DNA of 64,000 bases from a virus: IMG/VR virus record IMGVR_UViG_3300025930_000007, positions 186,001 through 250,000 of that record; one strand, given 5' to 3'. Positions 38,721 to 47,205 of the stretch are shown here, piece after piece (within the stretch, counting starts at the first letter, position 1; each line of letters starts with the position of its first letter). Made by a program: the position numbers and the translations under genes. Under the pieces are notes generated by a model. The model saw nothing but the letters and a program-made list of their open reading frames with translations. It made no database searches and was not told the DNA's origin.

Positions 38721-39255
38721 TTTTCGTTTCCTCAGGGGGTAGGACGAGTTTCATCTCACGATTGGGCGGAACGATGGGAGTCAAATGAACTTGCGGTGGT
38801 ACGGTCCTAGGATCCACTGACGAGTTCATCACCATCATATAAGACCCGGAATATCCAGTCGACCAGTACGAACTGGACATCATCAGTTTCTGGCCATTCA
38901 GGAAGTATTCCGGACGCCCACTGGAATCCGGGATCATCTTATGGTCATGCTTCTGGATCCGGTTGTCCCACCTCATTCCACAGAGAGCGCACGTCTCAAA
39001 ATACGCAAATTCTTCAGCGCAACCCTTACAGGAATGCCAAGTCTTGATGCCGTGCTTGCAGCGAACGGCGGCATCGTTGGCCTTCTGGGAAGACTTATTG
39101 TCCTGAATCTCCTTGATCCAGCCGGCGACCTGGGCGACGAGGATAACGCCTGCCCAGGCAAGCGAGGAGACCGGCTTGATGCCCCGATTCCAGTCGACCA
39201 TCATGGCCACCAGCATCACTGGAATCGCTGCATACCAGAACACCAAGTATTTCAT
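38713..39255 (-). CDS. Membrane protein with Cys motif, 180 aa
   Basis: Two or three hydrophobic segments in residues 1-45, then CKHGIKTWHSCKGC and CALC zinc-type pairs, and a Ser/Tyr/Met-rich stretch (SSYWSTGYSGSYMMVMNSS). Pro-rich C-terminus. Unknown. Confidence 0.7.
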   Translation of the reverse strand: MKYLVFWYAAIPVMLVAMMVDWNRGIKPVSSLAWAGVILVAQVAGWIKEIQDNKSSQKANDAAVRCKHGIKTWHSCKGCAEEFAYFETCALCGMRWDNRIQKHDHKMIPDSSGRPEYFLNGQKLMMSSSYWSTGYSGSYMMVMNSSVDPRTVPPQVHLTPIVPPNREMKLVLPPEETKNA

Positions 39256-40262
39256 CCCTTGACCTCGTTCAATACGATTGCCTGACGCATCCAGTGCCCA
39301 TGGGTTTGGACGTGGTTCTTCCTAACGTATTTCGCAACAACATCCTTAAATTCCTTGTACTGGAAGGCCCGTGCGACGCGAACGACGTAACCTTCGCAGG
39401 GATCTCCGTTGTATAGGTCGATCTCGATGGCCTTCGTCCAACTCTCGTCCCAGAGACCACGATGGAACACGGGCACCGTCTTCAGATCCAGGAGCGCGCA
39501 CCAGCTCTCCGTCTCCTCCCAGGAGAGGCATTCGTTCTTCTCGTTCCAGATCGAGAAGACCAGGAAGTGCGCCGGCAGATTCAGGTAATGGATCGAATGC
39601 TTGGCGTAGAGGTTCTCGCCGCAGATCCTCCAACCAGGCGGAATATCATGTCCGATCCGGCGATGCAGGCCCCAGAGCCAGTCCCTGGAGGGATGCGGCG
39701 CCGTGTCGATCGAGCGGGCATGGAAACCATCCGGGTACATGGATGTCTGCTCCCCGTCCATCTTGATCGTGATCACGACCGCCTGGCCCTCCAGGCCGTG
39801 GAGCGATGGGATGATCTTGTCGTCGCTTGAGACGTTCGGGCTCCAGGGAAGGTGATGGGTCCGCTGGTATTTCACCCGATCCGTGAAGAGGTGCAGGACC
39901 GGCTTCAGGATCTTCTGGACGCTCTCGTCATGGAAGAGTTCGCCCTTCAGACGCTGGCCGTTCGGGAGGATCGGATTGCCCCACTTGTCCACCGGCTGGT
40001 CCGAGTAGAAGTGAGGGGGCAGGAGAACCTCCTGGATCCCGCAGCGCTCCCGGAGCTCGTCGCACGAAAGCTCCGTGGACTCTGCCAGGAGATGATGGAC
40101 CTCGCAGACGGAGGCCCCATTCGAGACGTAGTATCCCCCATCGGGCCACAGTCGGCGTTCGATGATGTGGTGAGCATCCTTCGCCGGCTGCCCGCAGACA
40201 ACGCATTCCCAGCCGTCTCGCTTGAAGACGGCATTCCTGAACTCGTCTCTACTTAGCAACAT
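39252..40262 (-). CDS. HNH endonuclease fused to RNA ligase domain
   Basis: 336 aa. Residues 1-60: FKRDGWECVVCGQPAKDAHH...VSNGASVCEVHH, a complete HNH domain (C20, C23, H31/H32, N48, C53, H56). Residues 155-315: KMDGE (Lys167, adenylation motif I), WRICGENLYA (III), CEGYVVR (IV) and DVVAKYVRK (V) of the Rnl2-like RNA ligase/nucleotidyltransferase family. One chain could cut and seal. 44-kb-scale neighbours include rnlA and Thg1. Function as a repair or recombination enzyme is inferred. Confidence 0.85.
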   Translation of the reverse strand: MLLSRDEFRNAVFKRDGWECVVCGQPAKDAHHIIERRLWPDGGYYVSNGASVCEVHHLLAESTELSCDELRERCGIQEVLLPPHFYSDQPVDKWGNPILPNGQRLKGELFHDESVQKILKPVLHLFTDRVKYQRTHHLPWSPNVSSDDKIIPSLHGLEGQAVVITIKMDGEQTSMYPDGFHARSIDTAPHPSRDWLWGLHRRIGHDIPPGWRICGENLYAKHSIHYLNLPAHFLVFSIWNEKNECLSWEETESWCALLDLKTVPVFHRGLWDESWTKAIEIDLYNGDPCEGYVVRVARAFQYKEFKDVVAKYVRKNHVQTHGHWMRQAIVLNEVKG

Positions 40263-40797
40263 CTCTCACCGGCCAGACCTTGTACTCGGGATGAGCCTTC
40301 TTGAAGGCCTCCGCACACGGAAGGCAGGGAAAATCCCAGAAGCCGTACTTCAGATCGCCACGACCGAACGTGACCGTCTCGTCATCGATCGACGTCGACG
40401 CGCTGCAATCCGCGCGGCCGCAGGCTTGCTTGGGCTTGGCTTTTTCTTCCATGACGTGCGTCCAGTTCATGTCGATGAATTCTTTCGGGAAGTAGGACGG
40501 GAAACAGACTGTCGACCGTCCATTCACAATCACCTTGACCGAATCATGTCCTTCTCGAAGCTTCAGGATCTCGTAGTCGATGTCGGTCCCGGCTTTCTTT
40601 TCGTCCTCGATCAGCTTCATCAGGTATTCGCGGCCCTCGCGCCAGGTCTTGAGATCCTCGGCCGCCTGGGCTGCCTTCCATCGCATGTAATCAGGTGAAT
40701 TCAGGTATTCGATGGCCAAGCGAGCCCACTCTTTGGTGGAGATCTCGCCTTTCATGCCCTTGGCGAAGCTTTCCGCGAATTCCTTCTTACTGATCAT
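40249..40797 (-). CDS. Hypothetical protein with zinc pairs, 182 aa
   Basis: Helical first half; C-terminal half has CGRADC and CLPC. Overlaps the HNH-ligase start by 14 nt. Not recognised. Confidence 0.7.
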   Translation of the reverse strand: MISKKEFAESFAKGMKGEISTKEWARLAIEYLNSPDYMRWKAAQAAEDLKTWREGREYLMKLIEDEKKAGTDIDYEILKLREGHDSVKVIVNGRSTVCFPSYFPKEFIDMNWTHVMEEKAKPKQACGRADCSASTSIDDETVTFGRGDLKYGFWDFPCLPCAEAFKKAHPEYKVWPVRDVAK

Positions 40798-40973
40798 TTT
40801 GCCGCCACGCCCTCTTGGGCCGTGTCCTGTCCCTTCCGTGACTTGGCGACTTCGTTCTCCACCAGGGCCTTGATCCGAAGAAGGAGCTTCGTCTGCCAGT
40901 ATTTCGGCTGGTAATCGAGGCCACCTTCCTTCATATCGGTCTCGACCATTCGAACGATGTCTTCAGCGGTCAT
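40794..40973 (-). CDS. Hypothetical helical protein, 59 aa
   Basis: Short gene; ATG 40973 in an ATGA overlap, stop shares ATGA with the next start. Starts MTAEDIVRMVETDMKEGG. Not recognised. Confidence 0.7.
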   Translation of the reverse strand: MTAEDIVRMVETDMKEGGLDYQPKYWQTKLLLRIKALVENEVAKSRKGQDTAQEGVAAK

Positions 40974-41098
40974 TTCATCCCCTTCCTCTTTGGAAGCTTG
41001 TGCCCTATGGCCTTATCCCAGCACGGCGGACACATCGCATAGGTATATGGCCCGATCCACTTGCAGCGGCATTGGTGCTGGCGTCTCTTGAGTCCCAT
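40970..41098 (-). CDS. Zinc-binding mini-protein, 42 aa
   Basis: Short gene from ATG 41098 (TGATG with upstream stop) to TGA 40970 (ATGA overlap). QCRCKWIGPY then CPPCW gives two Cys pairs, Lys/Arg-rich tail. Confidence 0.7.
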   Translation of the reverse strand: MGLKRRQHQCRCKWIGPYTYAMCPPCWDKAIGHKLPKRKGMK

Positions 41099-41418
41099 CA
41101 CTTTGCCGTGTCGTAGGTCACGTCCTCGAACCACTCCGAGAGCATGAAGGCGACCGCGGCCTCCTTGTGCTCATGCTTGGGAGCGAACGACCGCATCACC
41201 GTCACGACCGCCGCAAGCGCCTTCTTGGTCTCGACGCCGGTCTTCGGAGTCCACTTCGCGTTCTTCATGCCCAGGAAGAACCAGTCCGACATCACCTTCT
41301 CCCATTTCCTCTTGTTCGGGAAGTCGTCGGGGATGTCCTTCATCTTCGGCATGATCTCAAGCGCCTTGTCTCCGCCGAAGACCTGGTCGACCATGGTAAC
41401 GTCCGGAATCATAAGCAT
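41098..41418 (-). CDS. Hypothetical protein, 106 aa
   Basis: Start at MLMIPDVTMVDQVF (41418), 1 nt after the upstream stop. Helical, not recognised. Confidence 0.7.
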   Translation of the reverse strand: MLMIPDVTMVDQVFGGDKALEIMPKMKDIPDDFPNKRKWEKVMSDWFFLGMKNAKWTPKTGVETKKALAAVVTVMRSFAPKHEHKEAAVAFMLSEWFEDVTYDTAK

Positions 41419-41419
41419 T

Positions 41420-42079
41420 TCAGTTCCCCTTCCTCTTGAAGATCCCCAGGCTGTCATGAATCCCATCCCAGACCGGGATCTGGACCTGTTTCACCATCTC
41501 CCAGGTCTTTTCGATCTCCGGATCATAGCCGGTGCAGCCGTCATCGATCTCGCCGACGTAGGCCACCGTATCGCCCTTGTAACCGTTGAAGATCTTCACG
41601 TTGTCCACGCTCGGCCAGATAACCAAGAGCGTCCGCTCATGGACGTCCTTCCTTCGGAAGATCTGTTGGTAGCTGACCGGCTCAATCTGGAAGAACGTTC
41701 CGACCGTGAACGGATATAAGCCCGAACCGTCATCACAGGCAATCACGTCGGCGCCGAGAAGCTGAAGGAGCTTGGACCAGTATCCCGTTCCGGCACCGAT
41801 TTCGACGATGCCCTTTGGGGATACTTTCAGAATCTCCCGAAGGATCTTTTCCGTAGGCACTGCGAAGCCGTACTTCTCGATGCACTTCGTTCTCGCATGG
41901 AACTCGGAGAGGATCTTCTCGGAATAGTTCGGATCGTAGATATTGCGGCTATTGTGTCCGAGCCACCACTCCGATAGAAAGGGATTATGCTCCCGATCCC
42001 AAGTTGTCGGAGAAAAGGGCGTCGCCCACTTCTCGGCCCACTTCTCCATCCAGGCCTTATCTTTTTCTAGCATCGTCAC
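41420..42079 (-). CDS. SAM-dependent methyltransferase
   Basis: 219 aa (GTG 42079; or ATG 42073). GIVEIGAGTGYWSKLLQLLGADVIACD at 90-117 is a class I SAM-binding motif, with YGFAVPT just before it. Trp-rich N-terminus. Substrate unknown. The predicted transcription start is within 1-7 nt of the start codons, so the mRNA may be leaderless. Confidence 0.8.
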   Translation of the reverse strand: MTMLEKDKAWMEKWAEKWATPFSPTTWDREHNPFLSEWWLGHNSRNIYDPNYSEKILSEFHARTKCIEKYGFAVPTEKILREILKVSPKGIVEIGAGTGYWSKLLQLLGADVIACDDGSGLYPFTVGTFFQIEPVSYQQIFRRKDVHERTLLVIWPSVDNVKIFNGYKGDTVAYVGEIDDGCTGYDPEIEKTWEMVKQVQIPVWDGIHDSLGIFKRKGN

Positions 42080-42086
42080 ACCGCCA

Positions 42087-42115
42087 ATGGTATTCTTGGT
42101 TTACCTCTTAGTCAA
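42087..42115 (-). promoter_or_regulatory. Promoter with GGTAAACC operator (class A)
   Basis: TTGACT (42110-42115), 17 nt with GGTAAACC, TACCAT (42087-42092). No SD between it and the gene, so a (near-)leaderless transcript is expected. Confidence 0.75.
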
Positions 42116-42127
42116 GGAGATATCGAA

Positions 42128-42304
42128 ATGCGTTTCCTCCTGATTCTGCTCGCGGCTGCGGCCGTCTACCTGTCGATCCACATGCTCGGCAAGCACGGGA
42201 TAGAACCCAGCTCCCAGGACTTCTGGGCTTGTCTGGTGCCGCCCGCCGCGGCCGGCGCTCTCGTCGTCCTGGCTCCCAAGCTCAAGAAGAAAGCGAAGGA
42301 CTAA
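42128..42304 (+). CDS. Small membrane protein, 58 aa
   Basis: AAGGAG 8 nt before ATG 42128. MRFLLILLAAAAVYLSIHML and ALVVLAPK hydrophobic segments, KKKAKD tail. TAATG coupling to the next gene. Start of the plus-strand operon. Confidence 0.75.
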   Translation: MRFLLILLAAAAVYLSIHMLGKHGIEPSSQDFWACLVPPAAAGALVVLAPKLKKKAKD

Positions 42305-42501
42305 TGCCGAAGAAGTCTTCAAAAAAGCAAGAGGGCAAGGTCTCGGACGTCGAGATCTATGAGGAGGACGGCTGGTACGTCAAGTACACCGGGACTCACG
42401 GGAAGAAGAACATCATGAAGCTCGACGCCGTCACCTACAAGGATGCGAAGTTCGAAGCGTCCAGTCTCCTCGATGTGCCTGAGGACCAAATCGAGAACTA
42501 A
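42304..42501 (+). CDS. Hypothetical protein, 65 aa
   Basis: ATG 42304 overlaps the previous stop. Basic N-terminus, then beta-rich YVKYTGTHGKKNIMKLDAV. Not recognised. Confidence 0.75.
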   Translation: MPKKSSKKQEGKVSDVEIYEEDGWYVKYTGTHGKKNIMKLDAVTYKDAKFEASSLLDVPEDQIEN

Positions 42502-42504
42502 GCC

Positions 42505-43677
42505 ATGCCTTACGTTTTAGCCGACGGGAGAGGCCAGAAGATCGGGCTCTATACCACCTGCCTGGATATCTCGTATGCCCAGGCCGAACTCCTTCTCATG
42601 GTCGAGAAGGCGAAACTCGATCATCCTGACGCGTTCATCGTAGGCTACGCAGATTCTCAGCTCCAGATCTCCGTCGAACGCTTCCTTGAGCCTCACAAGC
42701 AGTATCCCAAGGAACTGGAGAGAATCGAGGAACTCCGGTCCAAGATCAAGGCCAAGGGAATGCATTCCTTCACCGTCCGTCATTTCGACGATGACTGGGA
42801 AACGTTCCTGAAGTCGAAGCCTCTCCTCCAGATCGGCCGCTGCATCGACAGCGTGGTCAATCAGATGGTGGATTTCAAGGCCAAGGGCAAAGACGAAGAA
42901 GTCGCCGAAATGGTCGAAGACATTTTCGCCAATCCCTTGCATGCCGGCATCCATCAGGACTTCCCACCTACCGTCTCCGACGAAATCTGGATTGCGGATG
43001 CCGCCAAATCCATCCGCAGGATCACTCCGGAGAAGTGGCTGAGAAGACTCCTGCATGTTATGCGCTTCTATTTCAAAGGAAAGCCGAAGATCGCCCTTCC
43101 CCATAAGAATGACCGCTGTCCTTGCGGCAGCAGCAAGAAATACGGCAAGTGCTGTGGTTACGGCGTCGAGCACGAGGACCCGGAAAACTGCAAACTCGGG
43201 ATGCATCAGTTCACGATGTGGGAAGAAGTCGATGGCAAGTTCATCCGAACCTGCGAGAAGTGCTTCAGGGTCTACGAAGCTCCATGGTTTGAGGAAGTCG
43301 ATTATGATGGAGTAGACATCCTGGTCATTGGCTGCCGGGCCTGCGCTGAAAAACCGACTGACGAAGACTTCGCTCGGGAAATGGAGGAAGCCCAGAAATG
43401 GCATATCTGCGGCTCATGCATGAAGCCATTCGGGCTAAGGCATATCATCCTCGAGCACACCTGGTCCGATGGAAAGCACATCGGCCATTGGAAAGGGACT
43501 GAGATCGATACCAAAGAGGAAGCCGTCGATCTTCAGTCGATCGGACTAGGAAAGGGAGTGTTCCTTCACAAGGAATGCTTCATGAAGGCAATTCCAGGCT
43601 GGCCCAAATCGGCCAAGCCATCCGGCAGAGGACCGGCCAAGGAAATCATGCGGGATATTACGCCTACTGCGAGTTGA
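42505..43677 (+). CDS. SEC-C motif zinc protein, 390 aa
   Basis: NDRCPCGSSKKYGKCCG (202-218) is a textbook SEC-C zinc motif as at the C-terminus of SecA. Beyond it are CxxC pairs (CEKC, CRAC, CGSC). The N-terminal 190 residues are helical, unknown. Possibly mediates protein-protein or nucleic-acid interaction. Confidence 0.8.
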   Translation: MPYVLADGRGQKIGLYTTCLDISYAQAELLLMVEKAKLDHPDAFIVGYADSQLQISVERFLEPHKQYPKELERIEELRSKIKAKGMHSFTVRHFDDDWETFLKSKPLLQIGRCIDSVVNQMVDFKAKGKDEEVAEMVEDIFANPLHAGIHQDFPPTVSDEIWIADAAKSIRRITPEKWLRRLLHVMRFYFKGKPKIALPHKNDRCPCGSSKKYGKCCGYGVEHEDPENCKLGMHQFTMWEEVDGKFIRTCEKCFRVYEAPWFEEVDYDGVDILVIGCRACAEKPTDEDFAREMEEAQKWHICGSCMKPFGLRHIILEHTWSDGKHIGHWKGTEIDTKEEAVDLQSIGLGKGVFLHKECFMKAIPGWPKSAKPSGRGPAKEIMRDITPTAS

Positions 43678-44779
43678 TCACCCGATACCGCCTGCCCATC
43701 ATGGCGCCACCACCTCCTCCAGGATTGACGGCAACCATCGAGCTACCGCCATAGCTCGAAACGTTTTCGAAGCCGGAGGAATCCTGCTGGCAGGAATATC
43801 CTTGAGCCCTCAGGATTGCCATGGTCGTCGAATCCACGCCTCTCCGAACGTCATCTCCATAGCTGCAGGTGTAGGTAGCCTGAGTGAGCTGCGGATTCAA
43901 CCCATTGGTATTAAGAAGACGCTGCTCGGGGGTCATCCCGCCGCCATAAGCGCTGCCATAGTTATACTGAGCAGCGGTGTTCCAGTTATAGAAACCGTGG
44001 CCGCTCTGATCCCCGCCGCTGTTCCAGGAATACATTTGGCCCAGGCGCCGACCTTCCATACCGGGCTTTCGGAACGAGCAGGGGTCGATGATCCTCCAGG
44101 CTTCCGCCTGAATCTCGGGTGGGAGTTGGGAGACGATCACCTCAGCATTGTTGCGATAAGTCAGGATGTTTTGAGCGGCCATGTTGATGCCGTTCCGATT
44201 CTCCTGCATCTCCTGAACTGCAGCACTCTTGTCTGCCCCGATCTGATCGAGAGCGGCCTGGGCAGCTTTGTATTCGTCTGGATTCCGGTGAGTGTCATTC
44301 CAGATCTTTTCCTGCTGCGCGAGAACCTTCTCGGCATTGCCTTCCGCGACGACGAGATCCTGACGGCGCTTCGAAGCCTCGATGTACTTCGAGAAGAAGT
44401 AGGCATCGTTCGACCGCTCTGTATTGATCTTGTCGGCGATCGATGTCAGTTGAGAGACAGCCTCTGGATAGCTCGTTTCGAGGGCCGTCGGCGCGGCCAT
44501 CCGGTGTCTGTGTCCAGAAAGCAGCAAATAGCCCGCAGCGGCTGCCGCTGCCACGCCACCGATAATGAGCGGAACATTGGCCCCTGGAGTAGGAGCCGAC
44601 GCCGGGATTCCAGATCCGGATCCTGGCTTGCAGCCAGGCGGATAGTAGGTCCCATCCGCACAACGCTGCCCTCCTTCAGGCGTCGGCTCGCAGTTGGGTG
44701 ACGTCTGGCCCAGCGTCGGGCCACGCAACGGCGTGACGGAGGCCCGTTCCCAAGGCGAGCGGCTGAAGAAGGTCTGCAT
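43664..44779 (-). CDS. Putative virion protein with TM segment, 371 aa
   Basis: Cys/Pro-rich N-terminus, hydrophobic GGVAAAAAAGYLLLSG at about 75-90, a long helical segment (100-230), then a Tyr/Gly/Asn-rich tail (NWNTAAQYNYGSAYGGG) and GGGGGAMMGRR. Convergent with the SEC-C gene (14-nt overlap). Structural role inferred from composition. Confidence 0.65.
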   Translation of the reverse strand: MQTFFSRSPWERASVTPLRGPTLGQTSPNCEPTPEGGQRCADGTYYPPGCKPGSGSGIPASAPTPGANVPLIIGGVAAAAAAGYLLLSGHRHRMAAPTALETSYPEAVSQLTSIADKINTERSNDAYFFSKYIEASKRRQDLVVAEGNAEKVLAQQEKIWNDTHRNPDEYKAAQAALDQIGADKSAAVQEMQENRNGINMAAQNILTYRNNAEVIVSQLPPEIQAEAWRIIDPCSFRKPGMEGRRLGQMYSWNSGGDQSGHGFYNWNTAAQYNYGSAYGGGMTPEQRLLNTNGLNPQLTQATYTCSYGDDVRRGVDSTTMAILRAQGYSCQQDSSGFENVSSYGGSSMVAVNPGGGGGAMMGRRYRVINSQ

Positions 44780-44787
44780 ATGGTCTC

Positions 44788-45243
44788 CTAGGCGTTCGAA
44801 GACAGGTTGGTGACGCCGTTCACCTCAAGCGCGATCAGCACGGCCGTGCCGGTGATCAGCCAAAATGCCGGATTGCCAAGGAAGGACATCGAATCCTCTG
44901 ATCCGGGCCCCGACAGTGCAGGAGCTTGATAGCCCTCACGCATCCTGGGATATGGCTTCCAGGCCTCTCCTCCCGGCCGGGCTCTGAACGAAACCTTGCC
45001 CCTGGGAGAGGCCGCAGCAGCAGCAAAAGGATCTCCACCATCTGATGGAAATGAAGCTTGCTCTATCTTCTTGTGCGCCGGCTTGAAGTAGTCGTAGAAA
45101 TCGCGCGTCTTGGCGGAAGGGCCTGGCACCGGTGTCTTTGGTGAAAACACATCGTAGATCGAGCTGCCCTTGGGCTTGGGCTTCAGGAAGTCGAACAGCT
45201 CATCGGATTTCCCAAGGGATCCAGGGCCCCAATGATTCATCAT
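44788..45243 (-). CDS. Putative virion/membrane protein, 151 aa
   Basis: Contains YDVFSPKTP and YDYFKPAHK repeats, a basic middle and a C-terminal TM (PAFWLITGTAVLIALEV). Starts after a class B promoter/hairpin; no SD is visible, which is unusual. Confidence 0.65.
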   Translation of the reverse strand: MMNHWGPGSLGKSDELFDFLKPKPKGSSIYDVFSPKTPVPGPSAKTRDFYDYFKPAHKKIEQASFPSDGGDPFAAAAASPRGKVSFRARPGGEAWKPYPRMREGYQAPALSGPGSEDSMSFLGNPAFWLITGTAVLIALEVNGVTNLSSNA

Positions 45244-45289
45244 GAGAAAAAACCATTTCGGGCGGAATGAGTTCTACCGGACCTTTAGA

Positions 45290-45346
45290 CCGCCCAGGGG
45301 GACTGGACGGACAGCTTAATCATACCGCTTAACCTTGGGACTTCAA
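45290..45346 (-). promoter_or_regulatory. Promoter plus 5'-terminal C-loop hairpin (class B)
   Basis: TTGAAG (45341-45346), 16 nt, TATGAT (45319-45324). Hairpin CCGTCCAG/CTGGGCGG with loop TCCCC, starting about +3; same 8-5-8 geometry as 2205-2225. GGTTAAGCGG over the spacer also recalls the class A operator. Confidence 0.75.
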
Positions 45347-45365
45347 TGGGTTTTTCCCTGTCCGT

Positions 45366-46412
45366 TTATAGCGGTTCAGGCTCCGGTGTAGGGATGACCC
45401 GCATCGTGCCGATCGACATTTCCAACGGGAACGGATGGAAGATCGGACTCCATTTATGTTCGAACTCTTTGTATTCGAGATAGGCTCTCCAGACCATGTC
45501 ATCGGAAAGCAGATAATGCATTCGCTCGACCAGTTCCGTAGCGGACTTCACGTATTTGCGATTACGTCCCGCAATGGCCTCGCTGCTCGCATGCATGCCG
45601 AGATGTTTGACCAATCGCATCAAATAGTCCCCGGCGTCTTGCTTGGCACGCTCCTCGTTCGTATGACGCCCCGCATGGGAGGCCCCGCCGAAATCGGCAT
45701 ACTGAACAAGCCAGCTCCTCATGGCGCCGAGACCCATACCCTTGTCCTTGGGGAATAGCCGTCTGAGAATCCCTTCTCTGAAGGCCTCGAGGAATTGCCT
45801 TTCGGACTCTTCGTCCTGATAAGGGAACTTCCCTTCCAGCGCTCTTTCAGACGCCACGATTGCCTTCAAGAATTGCTCTTGCGTGATCCGGATGTTCTTC
45901 AGTTGGGCTTTATTGGAGACGACCTCCAGGAGATCTTCTACGATCGCAGCCATCTTGTCTTCACGGCGATTGATGGCAAGCGTAATCTTTCCTTTTTCAG
46001 CATATTTCTCAATGGGACGAATCTTCGTGCGTTCGATGAACGGAATCTTGTTTTTTAGGCCGGTTTCTGGAGAGCCCTCGACAATCACTGTGCCGATTTT
46101 TGCGTAGAGTGGCCGCCCGAACTCATTTTCGAAGCGAAGGTAGAAGTCCTCCCAAAGATCGTAGGCATCCCAAACCTTCCCTGCCTGGATAAGCTGCTGT
46201 ATCTGAGGGATCAGGTATTGCATCCCCTCGAAGAATTCAGGATGCTCAGGAGCCTCGAATTCGCCGCCTTCCGAAAGAAAGTGCTCCAGATTTCTCCTGA
46301 TCCATGTACCGAGCAGGTATCCCACTTCGCCCGACGCGCTCGCCTCGTTGTTGTGGATGGTAGGCGAGCCGACTTCCAGGGGATAGGCCCATTGGACCTT
46401 ATAGCGTTTCAT
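45366..46412 (-). CDS. Hypothetical protein, 348 aa (paralogue of 46399)
   Basis: Start ATG 46412. Shares WDAYDLWEDFYLRFENEFG...LYAKIGTVIVEG with the neighbouring gene (WGAYDEWHRFMNRWED...LWVLIGTVIVDG). Trp-rich alpha/beta region, then helical C-terminus. Function unknown. Confidence 0.7.
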   Translation of the reverse strand: MKRYKVQWAYPLEVGSPTIHNNEASASGEVGYLLGTWIRRNLEHFLSEGGEFEAPEHPEFFEGMQYLIPQIQQLIQAGKVWDAYDLWEDFYLRFENEFGRPLYAKIGTVIVEGSPETGLKNKIPFIERTKIRPIEKYAEKGKITLAINRREDKMAAIVEDLLEVVSNKAQLKNIRITQEQFLKAIVASERALEGKFPYQDEESERQFLEAFREGILRRLFPKDKGMGLGAMRSWLVQYADFGGASHAGRHTNEERAKQDAGDYLMRLVKHLGMHASSEAIAGRNRKYVKSATELVERMHYLLSDDMVWRAYLEYKEFEHKWSPIFHPFPLEMSIGTMRVIPTPEPEPL

Positions 46413-47058
46413 GGGTGAACCCAAAATGGTGAAAGGTGTCCCGCCTGGTCAACCGATACCAGTGTTCGATGTTCTTCGGGTCTTTCACTTCCTCGTCGTA
46501 GCTCTTGGAGATCGTCATCACCGTATTCATGATCTCGGCGAAGGGCGGAGGCTGGGCGCCGCTGTCTACGAACCTCTGGTTGACCTCCGTAGCGATCGTC
46601 CTCCAGGTCTCGTGCAGCGTCTTGAGGAAATTCCACTGCCAGTCCATCTGTTTCCCGCGATCCATGCTTCGTGCCAAGCTTTCGGCTGGGTGGTACTTGG
46701 GTGTCACGGTGGGCCCTGGTCCGTCCACGATGACCGTTCCGATCAGGACCCAGAGCGGCGTTGGAAGAACGTCTTCCCAACGATTCATGAACCGATGCCA
46801 TTCGTCGTAGGCGCCCCAGACTTCATCGTCCTCGAGGAGGACGCCCAGGGATTCGAGCATCTGCTGGGCATCCTCGATGAATCCAGGGAAGTTCCGTTCA
46901 TAGCCCCAGACGGTCGCATATTGGGGCAACTCTTCATCGAATTTCGATGCAAGAGCGGCAAGATGCCGGGCAGTGTCGACTTTGGCGATCTCCTCCAAGG
47001 CATGGACGCTCGTGCAGTCCTTCTTGAAGTCCAGGATCCTGCAAATCCGCCAAGACAT
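46399..47058 (-). CDS. Hypothetical protein, 219 aa (paralogue of 45366)
   Basis: Start ATG 47058 (MSWRICRILDFKKD). The IGTVIVDG motif and preceding WxAYDxW segment mark it as a tandem duplicate of 45366-46412. Overlaps it by 14 nt. Function unknown. Confidence 0.7.
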   Translation of the reverse strand: MSWRICRILDFKKDCTSVHALEEIAKVDTARHLAALASKFDEELPQYATVWGYERNFPGFIEDAQQMLESLGVLLEDDEVWGAYDEWHRFMNRWEDVLPTPLWVLIGTVIVDGPGPTVTPKYHPAESLARSMDRGKQMDWQWNFLKTLHETWRTIATEVNQRFVDSGAQPPPFAEIMNTVMTISKSYDEEVKDPKNIEHWYRLTRRDTFHHFGFTHETL

Positions 47059-47074
47059 TAGAGGATCTCCATGT

Positions 47075-47136
47075 CCGCGGCGGGGGAGGGTGAGCTGCGG
47101 CAAGAAGAAGATACCATACCTCGGCTGGACTAACAA
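47075..47136 (-). promoter_or_regulatory. Promoter plus C-rich leader (class B, minus side of a divergent pair)
   Basis: TTGTTA (47131-47136), 17 nt, TATCTT (47108-47113). Leader has a CCGC/GCGG stem (4 bp only) around CACCCTCCCCCG, starting about +2. Confidence 0.5.
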
Positions 47137-47187
47137 GCCACTACAAGCTATGATTCTGGGAGCGGCAACACCCTCCCCCTCGCCGCT
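47126..47187 (+). promoter_or_regulatory. Promoter plus 5'-terminal C-loop hairpin (class B, plus side)
   Basis: TGGACT (47126-47131), 17 nt, TATGAT (47149-47154). AGCGGC/GCCGCT hairpin with CACCCTCCCCC in the loop (47161-47187), starting about +1. Overlaps the minus promoter's -35. Confidence 0.7.
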
Positions 47188-47205
47188 GATCGACTTGAGG
47201 ATTCC

